The position numbers and the translations under genes are program-made. From Haloarchaeobius salinus (GTDB lineage Archaea; Halobacteriota; Halobacteria; Halobacteriales; Natrialbaceae), in the NCBI RefSeq assembly GCF_024464185.1, contig NZ_JANHAU010000004.1, positions 110,958 to 174,957 on the forward strand: DNA of 64,000 nt, given 5' to 3'. A model generated the notes under the pieces. It had not been told where the DNA came from. It saw only the letters and a program-made list of their open reading frames with translations, and searched no databases. How positions within the stretch are numbered: position 1 is the first letter of the stretch; each line of letters opens with the position of its first letter. Positions 42,948 through 51,531 of this stretch are shown here, in pieces.

Positions 42948-44099
42948 ATGCGAAATCTCACCGTCCTCAGAGTCTGGGGCATCCCAATCCGCATCAACAT
43001 CTCGCTCGTGGTGTTCCTGCCGATACTCGCCTGGCTGCTCGGCAGCGGCACACAGATCGGCCTCTACGCGGGCTGGATAGAGAGTGCGTTCGGCGTCGCG
43101 GTCGACACCGAGGCACTCAGTACCGGCTCGACGCCGTGGGTCGTCGGCACCGCAGCCGCGGTCGGGCTGTTCGTCAGCGTGACGCTGCACGAGCTCGGCC
43201 ACGCCTGGGTCGCGCTCCGGTACGGGCTCGGCATCGAGTCCATCACGCTCTGGATTCTGGGCGGACTGGCCGCGCTCTCGGAGATCCCCCGCGAGTGGAA
43301 CAAGGAGTTCTGGATCGCCATCGCCGGGCCGATAACGAGCGTGGTCACCGCCGCCGTCGCCGCCGGGCTGTTGCTCGTGACGCCGTCGTCGCTGCCGGTC
43401 GTCCAGTTCGTCTTCGGGTGGCTGGCGGTCGCGAACGTCATCCTCGCGGTGTTCAACATGCTGCCCGCCTTCCCGATGGACGGCGGCCGCATCCTCCGGG
43501 CGCTGCTCGCACGCAACCGGCCGTACGGGAGCGCGACGCGCATCGCGGCTCGGATCGGGATCGTGTTCGCGATGCTCTTCGCGGTCGTCGGCGCCATCAA
43601 CTTCGACCCCATCCTGCTGCTGCTCGCGCTGTTCATCTACGGCGCGGCGACCTCCGAGTCCCGGACCGTGCTGCTCGACGAGCTGCTGGAGGGCATCACC
43701 GTCGGGGACGTCATGAGCCGGGACGTGCCGACGGTCCCCGCCGACGAGACCGTCGCCGCGTTCACCGACCGGATGTTTCGCGAGCGACGGACGACCTACC
43801 CGGTGACCGACGAGGCCGGGACCGTCGTCGGTATCGTCACGCTCGCCGACATGCGCTCCGTCGATCCGGACGACAGGGAGACCACCACGGTCGGCAGTGT
43901 CGCAAAGGAGGTACCCCAGTTCGAGGCCAGCGGTGACGCCTTCGAGACGCTGGCGGCGTTGAACAGCACGCGAGCGAAGAACGCGCTGGTGACGCGGGAC
44001 GGCTCCGTCATCGGCGTGCTCTCCGAGGCCGACTTCGCCCACGCGCTCTCGATGCAGCGCGAGTTCGGCTCCGGGCTACCCGACGACCGGGTTGCCTGA
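42948..44099 (+). CDS. Site-2 protease family metalloprotease with CBS pair
   Basis: A 383-residue membrane metalloprotease. The zinc site is HELGH in SVTLHELGHAWVAL, and the third ligand is in the NMLPAFPMDGGR segment. About six TM helices make up residues 1-235. Two CBS domains follow (GDVMSRDVPTVPADE, then a second through to the end), a known S2P subfamily in which adenine nucleotides may control access. It cleaves TM helices of substrates. Length fits the subfamily. Confidence 0.88.
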   Translation: MRNLTVLRVWGIPIRINISLVVFLPILAWLLGSGTQIGLYAGWIESAFGVAVDTEALSTGSTPWVVGTAAAVGLFVSVTLHELGHAWVALRYGLGIESITLWILGGLAALSEIPREWNKEFWIAIAGPITSVVTAAVAAGLLLVTPSSLPVVQFVFGWLAVANVILAVFNMLPAFPMDGGRILRALLARNRPYGSATRIAARIGIVFAMLFAVVGAINFDPILLLLALFIYGAATSESRTVLLDELLEGITVGDVMSRDVPTVPADETVAAFTDRMFRERRTTYPVTDEAGTVVGIVTLADMRSVDPDDRETTTVGSVAKEVPQFEASGDAFETLAALNSTRAKNALVTRDGSVIGVLSEADFAHALSMQREFGSGLPDDRVA

Positions 44100-44105
44100 C
44101 CGGGC

Positions 44106-44798
44106 CTACGTTCCGGGTTCGTCGACCCGCTCGCGCAGCCAGGTCGCCGCCGCCCGTACCTCGTCCTCGTCGACCCCGGAGAGCTTCACCGACACCGTCT
44201 CGCCCGGGTAGCTGCCGACCCGTACGTCGAAGCGCTCGCGCAGCTCGGCGACCCGCTCGACGAGCGCCGATTCGGGTTCGTCGGCGTCGACGACCTCGAC
44301 GTGGCGTATCGTCCCGCTGAACTCCGGGGCGACCTGCTCGAACATCGCCTCCATCTCCTCGGGAACGCCCGGCAGGACGTAGACGGACTCGACGACACAG
44401 CCCGGCGCGACGCCGGCCTCGTTGTGCAGCACCCGCGCTCCAGCCGGGAGGTGCGTAGTGCCGGGTGCGAGGTCGCTCGCCGCGTAGCCTCCCTGCTCGG
44501 TGAGCCACGCCTCGGCCTCCGCGCTGGACTCGACCTCCCGGCCGACCGCCGCCGCCACACCCTCCATCGTCAGGTCGTCGTGCGTCGGTCCGAGCCCGCC
44601 CGTCACGACGACCGCGTCGTACGCCGCCAGCGACTCGTTGACCACCTGGGCGATGTCGCCCACGTCGTCCGGCACCGTGAGGACGCGCTCGACGTCGACG
44701 CCGCGCTCGGTGAGCCGGCGACAGAGCCACGTCGCGTTGGTGTTCGCCGTGTCGCCACTCAGGAGTTCGTCGCCGACGGTCACGACGGCTACGCGCAT
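44106..44798 (-). CDS. CinA/MoaB-like molybdopterin-binding domain protein
   Basis: A 230-residue protein of the CinA N-terminal (MoCF-BD) type: VVTVGDELLSGDTANTNATWL, then VVTGGLGPTHDDLTMEGVA, and VLPGVPEEM. The C-terminal deamidase domain of bacterial CinA is absent, as in many archaea. Members may act as ADP-ribose or FAD pyrophosphatases or in molybdopterin chemistry. Convergent with the site-2 protease gene, with six bases between stops. Confidence 0.82.
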   Translation of the reverse strand: MRVAVVTVGDELLSGDTANTNATWLCRRLTERGVDVERVLTVPDDVGDIAQVVNESLAAYDAVVVTGGLGPTHDDLTMEGVAAAVGREVESSAEAEAWLTEQGGYAASDLAPGTTHLPAGARVLHNEAGVAPGCVVESVYVLPGVPEEMEAMFEQVAPEFSGTIRHVEVVDADEPESALVERVAELRERFDVRVGSYPGETVSVKLSGVDEDEVRAAATWLRERVDEPGT

Positions 44799-44846
44799 AC
44801 CTCGGGCAAGGGTCGGCGTGGACAAAAAACGCGCGCTAGCGGGGAG

Positions 44847-45662
44847 TCATCCGGAGTCGTCACCGCTGTCGAAGCCCATCTCCTCGCGCAGCTCGGTGAG
44901 CTCCCGGATCTGGTACCAGTAGTAGCCCAGCCCGAACACCGCCGCCAGCCCGAGGATGGTTGCGGTGCCGGTGAAGATGTAGTAGTCGCGCTGGAGGTAG
45001 TACTTGATCGTCATCCGGCCGGAGACGGGGCTCTCCTCGTCCGTCCACTCGAGGTGGAGCCGGTTGTCGTCGTCGACGTAGCTGTTGTCCGCCGAGGGGA
45101 CGACCTGCCCGAACAGGAAGAAGGACGTGCGGAAGCCGGCCGGCAGGACGACCTCGTAGGTACCCTCCATGTAGTTCCACATCCGGAAGTGCTTGGGCTC
45201 GGCGGGACCGGAGAACGCGAGCGTCCCGTTGACCGTGTCGCCCTCCTCCTCGGTCGGGAGGACGACGTGGGTCCGGTAGTTGGTCTTGTACACCCGGAGC
45301 TCGGAGCCGTTCACCGTGGTCCCGTTCGCGTAGCGGAACCGCAGCGCCGAGATGTCGACGGGGTTGTCGTTGCTGATGCCGCGGGTCCACACCTCGAACT
45401 CCTCGTCGGTGCGGTTGTCGATGTGGTAGACCGCGTGGTACGCACCGCCGGTGACGTTGACGTACACGTCGGTCGTCTCGTCGGTCTCGACGGGCTCGGG
45501 TGTGCCGTTCGTGGTGTCCCAGTTCGGGACCTCCTCCCATTCGTAGGTGGCGTTGCGGTCCAGCCGTGCGTCGGAGATGCCGTCGTCGAAGAACCCGAGA
45601 CAGCCGGCGCTGGCGACGAGCAGCAGGGCCAGCCCGGCTCCGAGCAGCAGTCGACGGTTCAT
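44847..45662 (-). CDS. DUF5803-family lipoprotein
   Basis: A 271-residue exported protein with a signal ending in the lipobox SAGC (Cys ~21), an extracellular beta-rich domain (residues 30-225) full of Asn-Xaa-Thr sites, and one C-terminal TM (IFTGTATILGLAAVFGLGYYW) with an acidic cytoplasmic tail. This layout matches DUF5803, always near DUF2110 and TFE in haloarchaea. The two genes downstream to upstream are two bases apart, so an operon is likely. Function unknown. Confidence 0.78.
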   Translation of the reverse strand: MNRRLLLGAGLALLLVASAGCLGFFDDGISDARLDRNATYEWEEVPNWDTTNGTPEPVETDETTDVYVNVTGGAYHAVYHIDNRTDEEFEVWTRGISNDNPVDISALRFRYANGTTVNGSELRVYKTNYRTHVVLPTEEEGDTVNGTLAFSGPAEPKHFRMWNYMEGTYEVVLPAGFRTSFFLFGQVVPSADNSYVDDDNRLHLEWTDEESPVSGRMTIKYYLQRDYYIFTGTATILGLAAVFGLGYYWYQIRELTELREEMGFDSGDDSG

Positions 45663-45663
45663 A

Positions 45664-46338
45664 CTATGGGACGACGCACTTCAGCTCGGCCGGGAGGTAC
45701 TCCCCGACGCTGGCGAGCAGGCCCGGCGGGTCGGTGCCCTCGCGGCAGACCACGGAGTGCTCGAGCAGGCCGAGGCGTTCGACGGTGACGATGTCCTGAG
45801 CGTGACCGGCGCGGTTGATGGTCGCGCGGACCTCGCCGCGGGTCGCGCTGTTGACGTTCAGCCGGCCCGTGCCGCGGGTCCACTCGTACAGCCGGTCGCG
45901 CTCCTCGTCGGCCAGCCGGGAGGGCTCGTCGTCGCCGCCGTAGACGAACCGCATCGGGAGGTGCTGGACGATGCCGAAGCGGTCGCGGATCTGTTCCGGA
46001 CTGCCGGGGCCGAGGCCGAGCTCGTCCGCCGGGATGCGGACGTGCTGGCCGGCGTCGAGGACGAAGCCCTCGTCGTCCCACCGCTGGAGGGTGCCGACGT
46101 ACGTCTCGCCGGCTTCGAGCTGGGGCAGTATCTCGCCGTACTCCTCGGCGAGGACGTTCCGGGCCGCGACGGCGTCCGGCCCCTCGATTGTCACGGTCGG
46201 GAAGTCGTCGTGTCGCACGCCGATGTCGTACTCGACGTCGAGCTCGCCGACCTCGTTGTCGACCAGCGCGCGCAGCGCGTCCAGCGACCGGTTCCGCGCG
46301 TCGCCCTCGACGTACACCTTGGTTGCGAGGACGACCAT
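45664..46338 (-). CDS. DUF2110-family protein
   Basis: A 224-residue cytosolic protein conserved in archaea. It has VVLATKVYVEGDARNRSLDAL, an acidic FPTVTIEGPDAVAARNVL, and LEAGETYVGTLQRWDDEGFVLDAGQHVRIP, which resembles an S1/OB-like RNA-binding segment. Its start codon shares one base with the stop of the TFE gene, so the two are tightly coupled. A link to transcription or translation is inference from this linkage. Confidence 0.82.
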   Translation of the reverse strand: MVVLATKVYVEGDARNRSLDALRALVDNEVGELDVEYDIGVRHDDFPTVTIEGPDAVAARNVLAEEYGEILPQLEAGETYVGTLQRWDDEGFVLDAGQHVRIPADELGLGPGSPEQIRDRFGIVQHLPMRFVYGGDDEPSRLADEERDRLYEWTRGTGRLNVNSATRGEVRATINRAGHAQDIVTVERLGLLEHSVVCREGTDPPGLLASVGEYLPAELKCVVP

Positions 46339-46862
46339 TATGCGCTCGCGTCCACGTTCAGTTCGTCACGGAGGTCCGCGATGCGCTCCTCCATCGCCGT
46401 GACCAGCATCTCGTTGTCCATCGACTCCACCGGCGAGCCACACTCGGGGCACTCGAAGCCGAAGTCCATCGCCTCGCCGAACTCGAAGCGGATGGAGCAG
46501 ACCTCACACAGGTAGAACTCGTGGTTGCGCTCGTACTCGTTGCGGTCCGCGAGCGTATCGAGCAGTCGGTACATCTCCTCCTCCAGGTTCTCCGGGATGT
46601 TCTGGTACTGGAACGTCCACAGGTAGGTGAGCCAGCCGGAGTCCTCGTCGCGGAGCCGTCGGTACGAGGCGAGGTCGTTCTCGTAGAGGATGAACAGGGC
46701 CCGGCGCACGTCGTTGAGCTCCAGGTCCAGTTCCTCTGCGAGTTCCTCGTCGGTGACCTCGCCGTCCGGCGGGGCGGCCGCGACCGGCATGCCCTTCGGA
46801 CCGACCAGCTCGTGGAGGTACTTTTGGATGACAGGGTCTTCCAGGAGCTCCTCAAAAGCCAT
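46338..46862 (-). CDS. tfe: Transcription initiation factor TFE (alpha)
   Basis: A 174-residue TFIIE-alpha homologue. An N-terminal winged helix (VTDEELAEELDLELNDVRRALFILYEN) is followed by a zinc ribbon with CEVC and CPEC, and an acidic helix at the end. It stabilises the open promoter complex. It leads the operon tfe-DUF2110-DUF5803. The ATG at 46862 follows a short AT-rich stretch. Confidence 0.93.
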   Translation of the reverse strand: MAFEELLEDPVIQKYLHELVGPKGMPVAAAPPDGEVTDEELAEELDLELNDVRRALFILYENDLASYRRLRDEDSGWLTYLWTFQYQNIPENLEEEMYRLLDTLADRNEYERNHEFYLCEVCSIRFEFGEAMDFGFECPECGSPVESMDNEMLVTAMEERIADLRDELNVDASA

Positions 46863-46984
46863 TACCGTAATTCGGGGGTCTCACGCGTTTAAAAGTACCG
46901 CTCCGCCCCCGTGCGGGCGTCGGGACGACAGACCGCTGTCGCCCGCCGGGCTGCGGTCGCGGGTGCCGTCGCGACGGTCACCGG

Positions 46985-48061
46985 TCAGGGGTCCGGGTCG
47001 AAGATGTCGGGTTCGGGCGAGCCGTTCACCTGGATGACGCCCATCATGCCCTTCCGGGCGACCCGGGTGAGGGCGTGGTCGACCAGCTTGATCGGCTCGG
47101 GGACGGGCGTGTCGATCTCCGCGCAGGCCACCGTGCCCGGCGCGACCGGCGCGGTCTCGACGTAGTTCTCGGGCTCGTTCGCGAGCGCGCCGTCCCGGTA
47201 GAAGTCGGTCCAGACGTTGCCGATGGCGTGCCAGGAGCTGGTGAGGTTCGGGCCGCCGTTGGACATGAATATGCGGACGCGGTCGCCCTTGTCCACCTCG
47301 ACGGGCCCGTAGCCGTTCTCGGTGAAGGCGTACGCCTCGCCGTTGTAGACGACGTAGCTCGGCTCCTCCTTCTTCATCGCCTCGAAGTCGAAGCCGTGGT
47401 GACCCTCCTCGCCGGCGGCCTTGTCGGTGTAGATCTCGTGCTGGCCGAAGTAGAACTCGTGGTCGACCTCGGGCAGGCCGTCCTCGGGTTCGACCAGGAT
47501 GGCCCCGAACATGCCGGCGCTGATGTGCTGGTCGAGGTTCGGCACCGCACAGTGGTAGATGTGGACGCCGGGGTACATCGCCCGGAACTCGATGGTCGCG
47601 CTCTCGCCGGGGTTGATGCTCGTCGCCTCGGCCCCGCCGCCCGGCCCGTACACCGCGTGCAGGTCGATGTTGTGCGGCATCGAGTTGCTGTCGGGGCTGG
47701 AGAGCGTCAGGTTGACCGTGTCGCCCCGGCGCACCCGGAGCATCGGCCCGGGCACGCGCCCGTCGAAGGTCATGTAGTCGAACGTGACGCCGGGTTCGAT
47801 CTCGGCGGTCTCCTCGGTGACTTCGAGTTCGACCTCGTGGCGTCGCGGCTCGCTCCAGTCGACCGGATCCGGCAGGTCGCGTGGATCGGCCGCGATGCGG
47901 TCGACCGTCGTCTCGGCCGGGCCGTCCTGGCTCCGGGTGGACGCTACCGTGGTCGACTGGGTGCCCTGTGCCTCCTGTCCGCCGATGGTGCAGCCGGCGA
48001 GACTCGCTGCGCCACCGAGACCGAGGGCCTGTACGACGCGCCGCCGCGTGGTGTCAAACAT
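46985..48061 (-). CDS. nirK: Copper-containing nitrite reductase NirK
   Basis: A 358-residue exported enzyme. A Tat signal with TRRRVVQALGLGG and lipobox-like LAGC precedes two cupredoxin domains. Type 1 copper ligands are His in MPHNID, Cys in YHCAVP, His in DQHIS and Met in GMFG. Type 2 ligands are the His in DLHAVYG and in IYHC, with a third His expected from the second domain (SSWHAIG), and the catalytic Asp is in HNIDLH. It reduces nitrite to NO outside the membrane. All active-site residues are intact. A palindrome variant lies 80 bases upstream. Confidence 0.92.
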   Translation of the reverse strand: MFDTTRRRVVQALGLGGAASLAGCTIGGQEAQGTQSTTVASTRSQDGPAETTVDRIAADPRDLPDPVDWSEPRRHEVELEVTEETAEIEPGVTFDYMTFDGRVPGPMLRVRRGDTVNLTLSSPDSNSMPHNIDLHAVYGPGGGAEATSINPGESATIEFRAMYPGVHIYHCAVPNLDQHISAGMFGAILVEPEDGLPEVDHEFYFGQHEIYTDKAAGEEGHHGFDFEAMKKEEPSYVVYNGEAYAFTENGYGPVEVDKGDRVRIFMSNGGPNLTSSWHAIGNVWTDFYRDGALANEPENYVETAPVAPGTVACAEIDTPVPEPIKLVDHALTRVARKGMMGVIQVNGSPEPDIFDPDP

Positions 48062-48141
48062 TGGTGGTCACCCCACGTGCGTTGCTTGTCACGGACCCCA
48101 CATCAACCGAGTAGGCGGTTCTCACCCGGGTGAAACCACCG

Positions 48142-48153
48142 CGAAGGTGTTCG
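48142..48153. promoter_or_regulatory. Regulon palindrome (1 mismatch), upstream of nirK
   Basis: CGAAGGTGTTCG departs from CGAAC-N2-GTTCG in one arm base. It lies 80 bases before the nirK start, next to a TTTAAG-like box. Confidence 0.55.
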
Positions 48154-48181
48154 GACGAGGTACTTAAACGGGGCGATGGGG

Positions 48182-48862
48182 TCAGTCGTCGTCCTCGTCG
48201 AGCACCCGGTTCGGGAATGGAGGAGGGTCGGTCCTCGCTGCTGGAGACGTCCCGCAGCGAGAACCGCTTCAGCCGCACGTCGTAGGCGAAGACCCCGGTC
48301 CCGAGGATGATGAGCGTGTCACCGGGGAGGCACGCCCAGAACAGCAGCTGGCTGGTCTCGCTGTTGTAGAACTCCAGACTGCGCGCGTAGGCGTTGCTCT
48401 CGGTGAACGCGGCGTCGAGCTGCAGGAAGCCGACGGGCAGGACGGAGACGAACACCATCACCGCCAGCCCGACGTTCCACAGCCAGAACGCCCAGCGCAG
48501 CCGCTGGCGGGCGGACAACTCCGCCGCCTGCTCCTCGGCCAGGAGCGCGTCGGAGGCCCCGCCGTAGCGTTCCTCGGCGTAGTACTCGCGCATGAACCGC
48601 GTCTTCAGCTCCAGCACGTCGGCGGTGGAGTCCTCGCCGTCGTCGAGGATGGTGCCGTGGTTCATCAGTCCGTTCTGCTACATCACCGTCTCGCCCTCAC
48701 GCACCTGTGCGTCCGTCACGGCCACGTCGCCGTCGGGTCCGGCGACCTCCGTCGGGATGGGCGGGGTGTGCTGGTACGAGTAGCGCGCGCCCCCGGCCCC
48801 ATCTCGACGAGGCTGAACACGACGGCGAGCAGTTTCGCGAGGGTGCCTCGTCTCACTCGCAT
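48182..48862 (-). pseudogene. norB: Nitric oxide reductase NorB (quinol type), gutted remnant
   Basis: Pieces of a single qNOR can be read in order. The start is RVRRGTLAKLLAVVF, a frameshift follows at about 48790, then YSYQHTPPIPTEVAGP and VREGETVM, an in-frame TAG at 48678-48680, then QNGLMNHGTIL, LELKTRFMREYYAEERYGG, and straight on to RWAFWLWNVGLAVMVFVS and the C-terminal TM segments. A last frame change near 48220 leads to the native-looking ending FPNRVLDEDDD. Some 500 or more residues, including every haem and metal-binding His, are missing. It cannot reduce NO. An intact palindrome remains in its promoter. Confidence 0.85.
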
Positions 48863-48929
48863 ACAGGCGGAGCTGGTACCGTCGGCCACTTGTGACGGTA
48901 CCCCCGGTCCCCGGCCACAGGAGACCGGT

Positions 48930-48941
48930 CGAACAGGTTCG
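48930..48941. promoter_or_regulatory. Regulon palindrome, upstream of norB remnant
   Basis: CGAACAGGTTCG is a perfect CGAAC-N2-GTTCG site, 67 bases before the norB start. The spacing equals that of the halocyanin site. Confidence 0.7.
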
Positions 48942-49002
48942 CCAGCGGAAGGACCGGGAGATGAACCAGTTCGTGAGCGACGAGCAGGCGGCCTTCGCCC
49001 GG

Positions 49003-49014
49003 CGAACGTGTTCG
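49003..49014. promoter_or_regulatory. Regulon palindrome, upstream of halocyanin
   Basis: CGAACGTGTTCG is a perfect site, 67 bases before the ATG at 49082. Confidence 0.7.
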
Positions 49015-49081
49015 GACGCCTTCTCGGCCGGCTGGAATCTGAGCGACGCCTTTCCCGACGAGTGGGTAAGTCCCGCCTGTA

Positions 49082-49564
49082 ATGGCTCGCGATACGAGAC
49101 TCGACCGACGGACGTTCGTGAAGACCGCAGCGACCGCGACCGCCCTCACCGGCATCGCTGGCTGTCTCGGCGGCGGGGGTGGCGACAACGACGACGAGAA
49201 CGGCGACGACGGCGGCGACACCGAGTTCGACGGCTGGTTCGACAACGTCGGCAACTTCGACGGCGTCGCCGACCACACCGGCGAGTCCGAGGTGACGGTG
49301 ACCGTCGGTGCCCAGGGCAACGGCGGCGCGTTCGCGTTCGACCCGCCGGCCATCCGCGTCGACGCCGGCACCACCGTCGTCTGGGAGTGGACCGGCAGCG
49401 GCGGGAGCCACAACGTCGTCGCGGAGGACGGGAGCTTCGAGAGCGACCTCGTCGGGAGCGAGGGCCACACGTTCGACCACACGTTCGACGCCACAGGCAC
49501 GACGAAGTACGTCTGCACGCCCCACGAGCAACAGGGGATGAGGGGCGCAGTCGTCGTCGAATAG
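49082..49564 (+). CDS. Halocyanin (blue copper protein, Tat lipoprotein)
   Basis: A 160-residue exported cupredoxin. A Tat signal (DRRTFVKTAATATALTG) ends in the lipobox IAGC, an acidic Gly/Asp linker follows, then the domain with His in GGSHNVVA and Cys, His and Met in YVCTPHEQQGMRG. All four copper ligands are present. Halocyanins carry electrons to copper nitrite reductase and nitric oxide reductase in haloarchaea. It is divergent from norB and shares the regulatory palindrome, so it is likely the electron donor to NirK. Confidence 0.88.
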   Translation: MARDTRLDRRTFVKTAATATALTGIAGCLGGGGGDNDDENGDDGGDTEFDGWFDNVGNFDGVADHTGESEVTVTVGAQGNGGAFAFDPPAIRVDAGTTVVWEWTGSGGSHNVVAEDGSFESDLVGSEGHTFDHTFDATGTTKYVCTPHEQQGMRGAVVVE

Positions 49565-49588
49565 GAGCCCTGGCCTTCGCTTCTCGCG

Positions 49589-49990
49589 TTACGTCCCGCC
49601 GCCGGTCTCCATCCGGAGTTCGGTCCAGAGGTCCTCGAGGCGCTCGTCCGCAGTCTCGGCCCGCTCCTCCACGACAGCCGCGAGCGAGCCGCCCTCGTCC
49701 GTCTCGACCCGGACCGACTCGAACGCCCGTCGGTACCGCGTCGTCGGCTGGCCGCGCCGGAGCGCGTCCGTGCGCTCGGTCACCAGCCCGGCGTCGACCA
49801 GCCGGTCGAGCTTCCGGTAGGTCGTCGAGAGCGGGACATCGGCCTCCTCGGCGACCTCGCCTGCGGTCGCGGGTTCGTCGAGGAACTCGACGATGGCCCG
49901 GCAGTCGTCGTCGGCGAGCGCGCCGACGACCGCGCGAGGGTCGGGCTGTCCGTGGCTGTCGCTATCGACGGCGAGGCTGTCACTGCTCAT
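49589..49990 (-). CDS. Winged-helix regulator (ArsR-like)
   Basis: A 133-residue protein with a winged helix at residues 18-75: PRAVVGALADDDCRAIVEFLDE, then AEEADVPLSTTYRKLDRLVDAGLV, and a wing through TTRYRRAF. A C-terminal helix (VVEERAETADERLEDLW) probably dimerises. No metal-binding Cys pair is seen. Its start lies six bases after the stop of the HTH-10 gene, so they form an operon. A role in nitrogen-oxide response is inferred from context. Confidence 0.78.
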   Translation of the reverse strand: MSSDSLAVDSDSHGQPDPRAVVGALADDDCRAIVEFLDEPATAGEVAEEADVPLSTTYRKLDRLVDAGLVTERTDALRRGQPTTRYRRAFESVRVETDEGGSLAAVVEERAETADERLEDLWTELRMETGGGT

Positions 49991-49996
49991 GGTCGG

Positions 49997-50647
49997 TCAG
50001 TGCTCGACCAGCACGTCCTCGTCGACGTTCTCGACGAACCGTTTCACGACGGCCTCCTCCGCGCGGTGCAGCGTCTCGGAGGCCGTCGACTTCGCCATCC
50101 CCAGCTCGTCTGCGAGCTCGGTGAGCGAGCAGTCACGGGGTGTGTCGTAGTAGCCGTGGTCGACGGCCGCCAGCAGCAGGCGGAGCTGGCTGTCGGTGAG
50201 CAGTCGCTCGGGTTCGACGCGCTGGCTCACCTGTTCGACGGTGTAGGGGATGCCGAACGTGTCGAGCTGTTCGGCGAGCGCCGAGAGTCGGTGCTGGGGT
50301 GCGGTGATCTCCCACTCCGCCTTCCCGTTCTCCAGCGTGAACGGCATCTCGAGCGGCACACCGGAGCCCTGCACCGGGAGCAGGAGGAACGGTGTCGTGG
50401 TCTCGAACTGGACCAGCGCCTTGCCGTCGTCGGCCTGCAGGACCTCGAGTTCGGTGACCGTGTCGTCCGCGTCGATGGCCGTGATGACCGGTGGGAGGTC
50501 CGCCGCGATGACCTCCGCCAGTCCGACGCCGGCGTCGTCGTCGGTGAGCGCGGCGAGGATCCGGAGGCGCGCCTCGGGGTGTTCCCGCGAGATGTCGCCG
50601 ATCCAGACCCCCTCGGGTACGGTGAGGGTGAGTTCTGCGCGTGGCAT
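49997..50647 (-). CDS. Bacterio-opsin-activator type HTH-10 regulator (DmsR-like)
   Basis: A 216-residue protein with an N-terminal sensor-like domain (residues 1-155) and a C-terminal HTH-10 domain: LTDSQLRLLLAAVDHGYYD, then SLTELADELGMAKSTASETLHRAEEAVV. Regulators of this class (DmsR, NarO) control anaerobic respiration in haloarchaea. NarO-type proteins have an N-terminal Cys cluster; this one has a single Cys, so it is not a standard redox sensor. Two regulon palindromes sit in its promoter, so it is the best candidate for their binding protein (inference). Confidence 0.8.
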   Translation of the reverse strand: MPRAELTLTVPEGVWIGDISREHPEARLRILAALTDDDAGVGLAEVIAADLPPVITAIDADDTVTELEVLQADDGKALVQFETTTPFLLLPVQGSGVPLEMPFTLENGKAEWEITAPQHRLSALAEQLDTFGIPYTVEQVSQRVEPERLLTDSQLRLLLAAVDHGYYDTPRDCSLTELADELGMAKSTASETLHRAEEAVVKRFVENVDEDVLVEH

Positions 50648-50692
50648 TGTTCCTGTCTCACCGTAGTGGGACCGCACCCCAATCAGTGTTCC

Positions 50693-50704
50693 CGAACATG
50701 TTCG
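50693..50704. promoter_or_regulatory. Regulon palindrome between HTH-10 and DUF2249 genes (site 1)
   Basis: CGAACATGTTCG is perfect, 45 bases before the HTH-10 start on the minus strand. Confidence 0.7.
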
Positions 50705-50712
50705 GACCGTGC

Positions 50713-50724
50713 CGAACACCTTCG
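50713..50724. promoter_or_regulatory. Regulon palindrome (site 2, 1 mismatch)
   Basis: CGAACACCTTCG has one altered arm base. It lies 37 bases before the DUF2249 start at 50762, and its centre is 20 bp (two helix turns) from site 1. Confidence 0.6.
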
Positions 50725-50761
50725 GGAGAATGCCCACCCGTCACGCATCCCAACTGCCGGT

Positions 50762-50989
50762 ATGCACACCGACGAGCCCACGCGGGTGCTCGACGTACGG
50801 GACGTAGACGGCGAGCCGTTCGGCCACATCGACGACGCGCTCGCCGAACTGTCTGACAGCGAGCGACTGCTGCTCGTGAACGCCTTCGAGCCGGTCCCGC
50901 TGTACGACGTCCTCGAACGGCGCGGCTTCGATTACGGGACCGAACAGGTCGCGCCCGACGAGTGGCACGTCACCATCGAGGCGGTCTGA
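50762..50989 (+). CDS. DUF2249 domain protein (first of three)
   Basis: A 75-residue single DUF2249 domain: VLDVRDVDGEPFGHIDDALAELSDSERLLLVNAFEPVPLYDVLERRGFDYG, a SirA/TusA-like fold without the catalytic CPxP Cys. The three DUF2249 proteins in this island share the phrase type LVNxxxPxPL. Such proteins accompany nitrogen-oxide reductases in archaea and bacteria, but their biochemistry is not known. Its own palindrome-bearing promoter supports co-regulation with nirK. Confidence 0.8.
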   Translation: MHTDEPTRVLDVRDVDGEPFGHIDDALAELSDSERLLLVNAFEPVPLYDVLERRGFDYGTEQVAPDEWHVTIEAV

Positions 50990-51093
50990 CGGTCCGCCGT
51001 CGACCGAGCGCCCCGGCGACGTTCCTCCGAACCGAGAACCATAACAATTGTTTATGTGGTACTCCGCGTAGTTCGGACTGGAGGGGAGCACCA

Positions 51094-51513
51094 ATGCCAA
51101 TCGAAGACCTAGCCAGAAGCGACGTCGTGACCGCACCGCCAGACACATCGATCGAAAGCCTCGCTGCGACCATGGACGAAGAATCGGTCGGGAGCGTCGT
51201 CGTCACGCGCGACGATGTGCCCGCCGGCATCGTCACCGACCGCGACCTGACCGTCCGGGTCCTCGCAGCGGCGCGTGACCCGACCGACCTGACCGCGAGG
51301 GACGTGATGACCGAGGACCTCTGTACGGTCCAGCGCGGGGACGGGTTCTACGAGGCGGCCACCACGATGGCCGAAAACGGGGTCCGTCGCCTCCCGGTCT
51401 GTGAAGGGGAGTCCCTCGAAGGGATCATCACCGCCGACGACCTGACCGAGCTCCTCGCCGACGAGCAACAGCACCTCGCCGACCTCGTCCGCGCCCAGCG
51501 CCCGGAGTACTGA
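51094..51513 (+). CDS. CBS-domain pair protein
   Basis: A 139-residue protein made of two CBS domains: DLARSDVVTAPPDTSIESLAATM and DVMTEDLCTVQRGDGFYEAATTMAENGVRRLPV. CBS pairs bind adenine nucleotides or SAM and regulate partner proteins. It stands alone, with no fused enzyme. No perfect palindrome precedes it; the spacer is AT-rich (ACAATTGTTTATG near 51046), which may hold its TATA box. Confidence 0.82.
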   Translation: MPIEDLARSDVVTAPPDTSIESLAATMDEESVGSVVVTRDDVPAGIVTDRDLTVRVLAAARDPTDLTARDVMTEDLCTVQRGDGFYEAATTMAENGVRRLPVCEGESLEGIITADDLTELLADEQQHLADLVRAQRPEY

Positions 51514-51531
51514 CCGCCGACCCCCTGGTCC

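Noticed and set aside
48892..50124. A 410-codon plus-strand frame through the halocyanin region
   Set aside because: It is an Arg/Pro-rich shadow of the halocyanin and of the HTH genes on the other strand.
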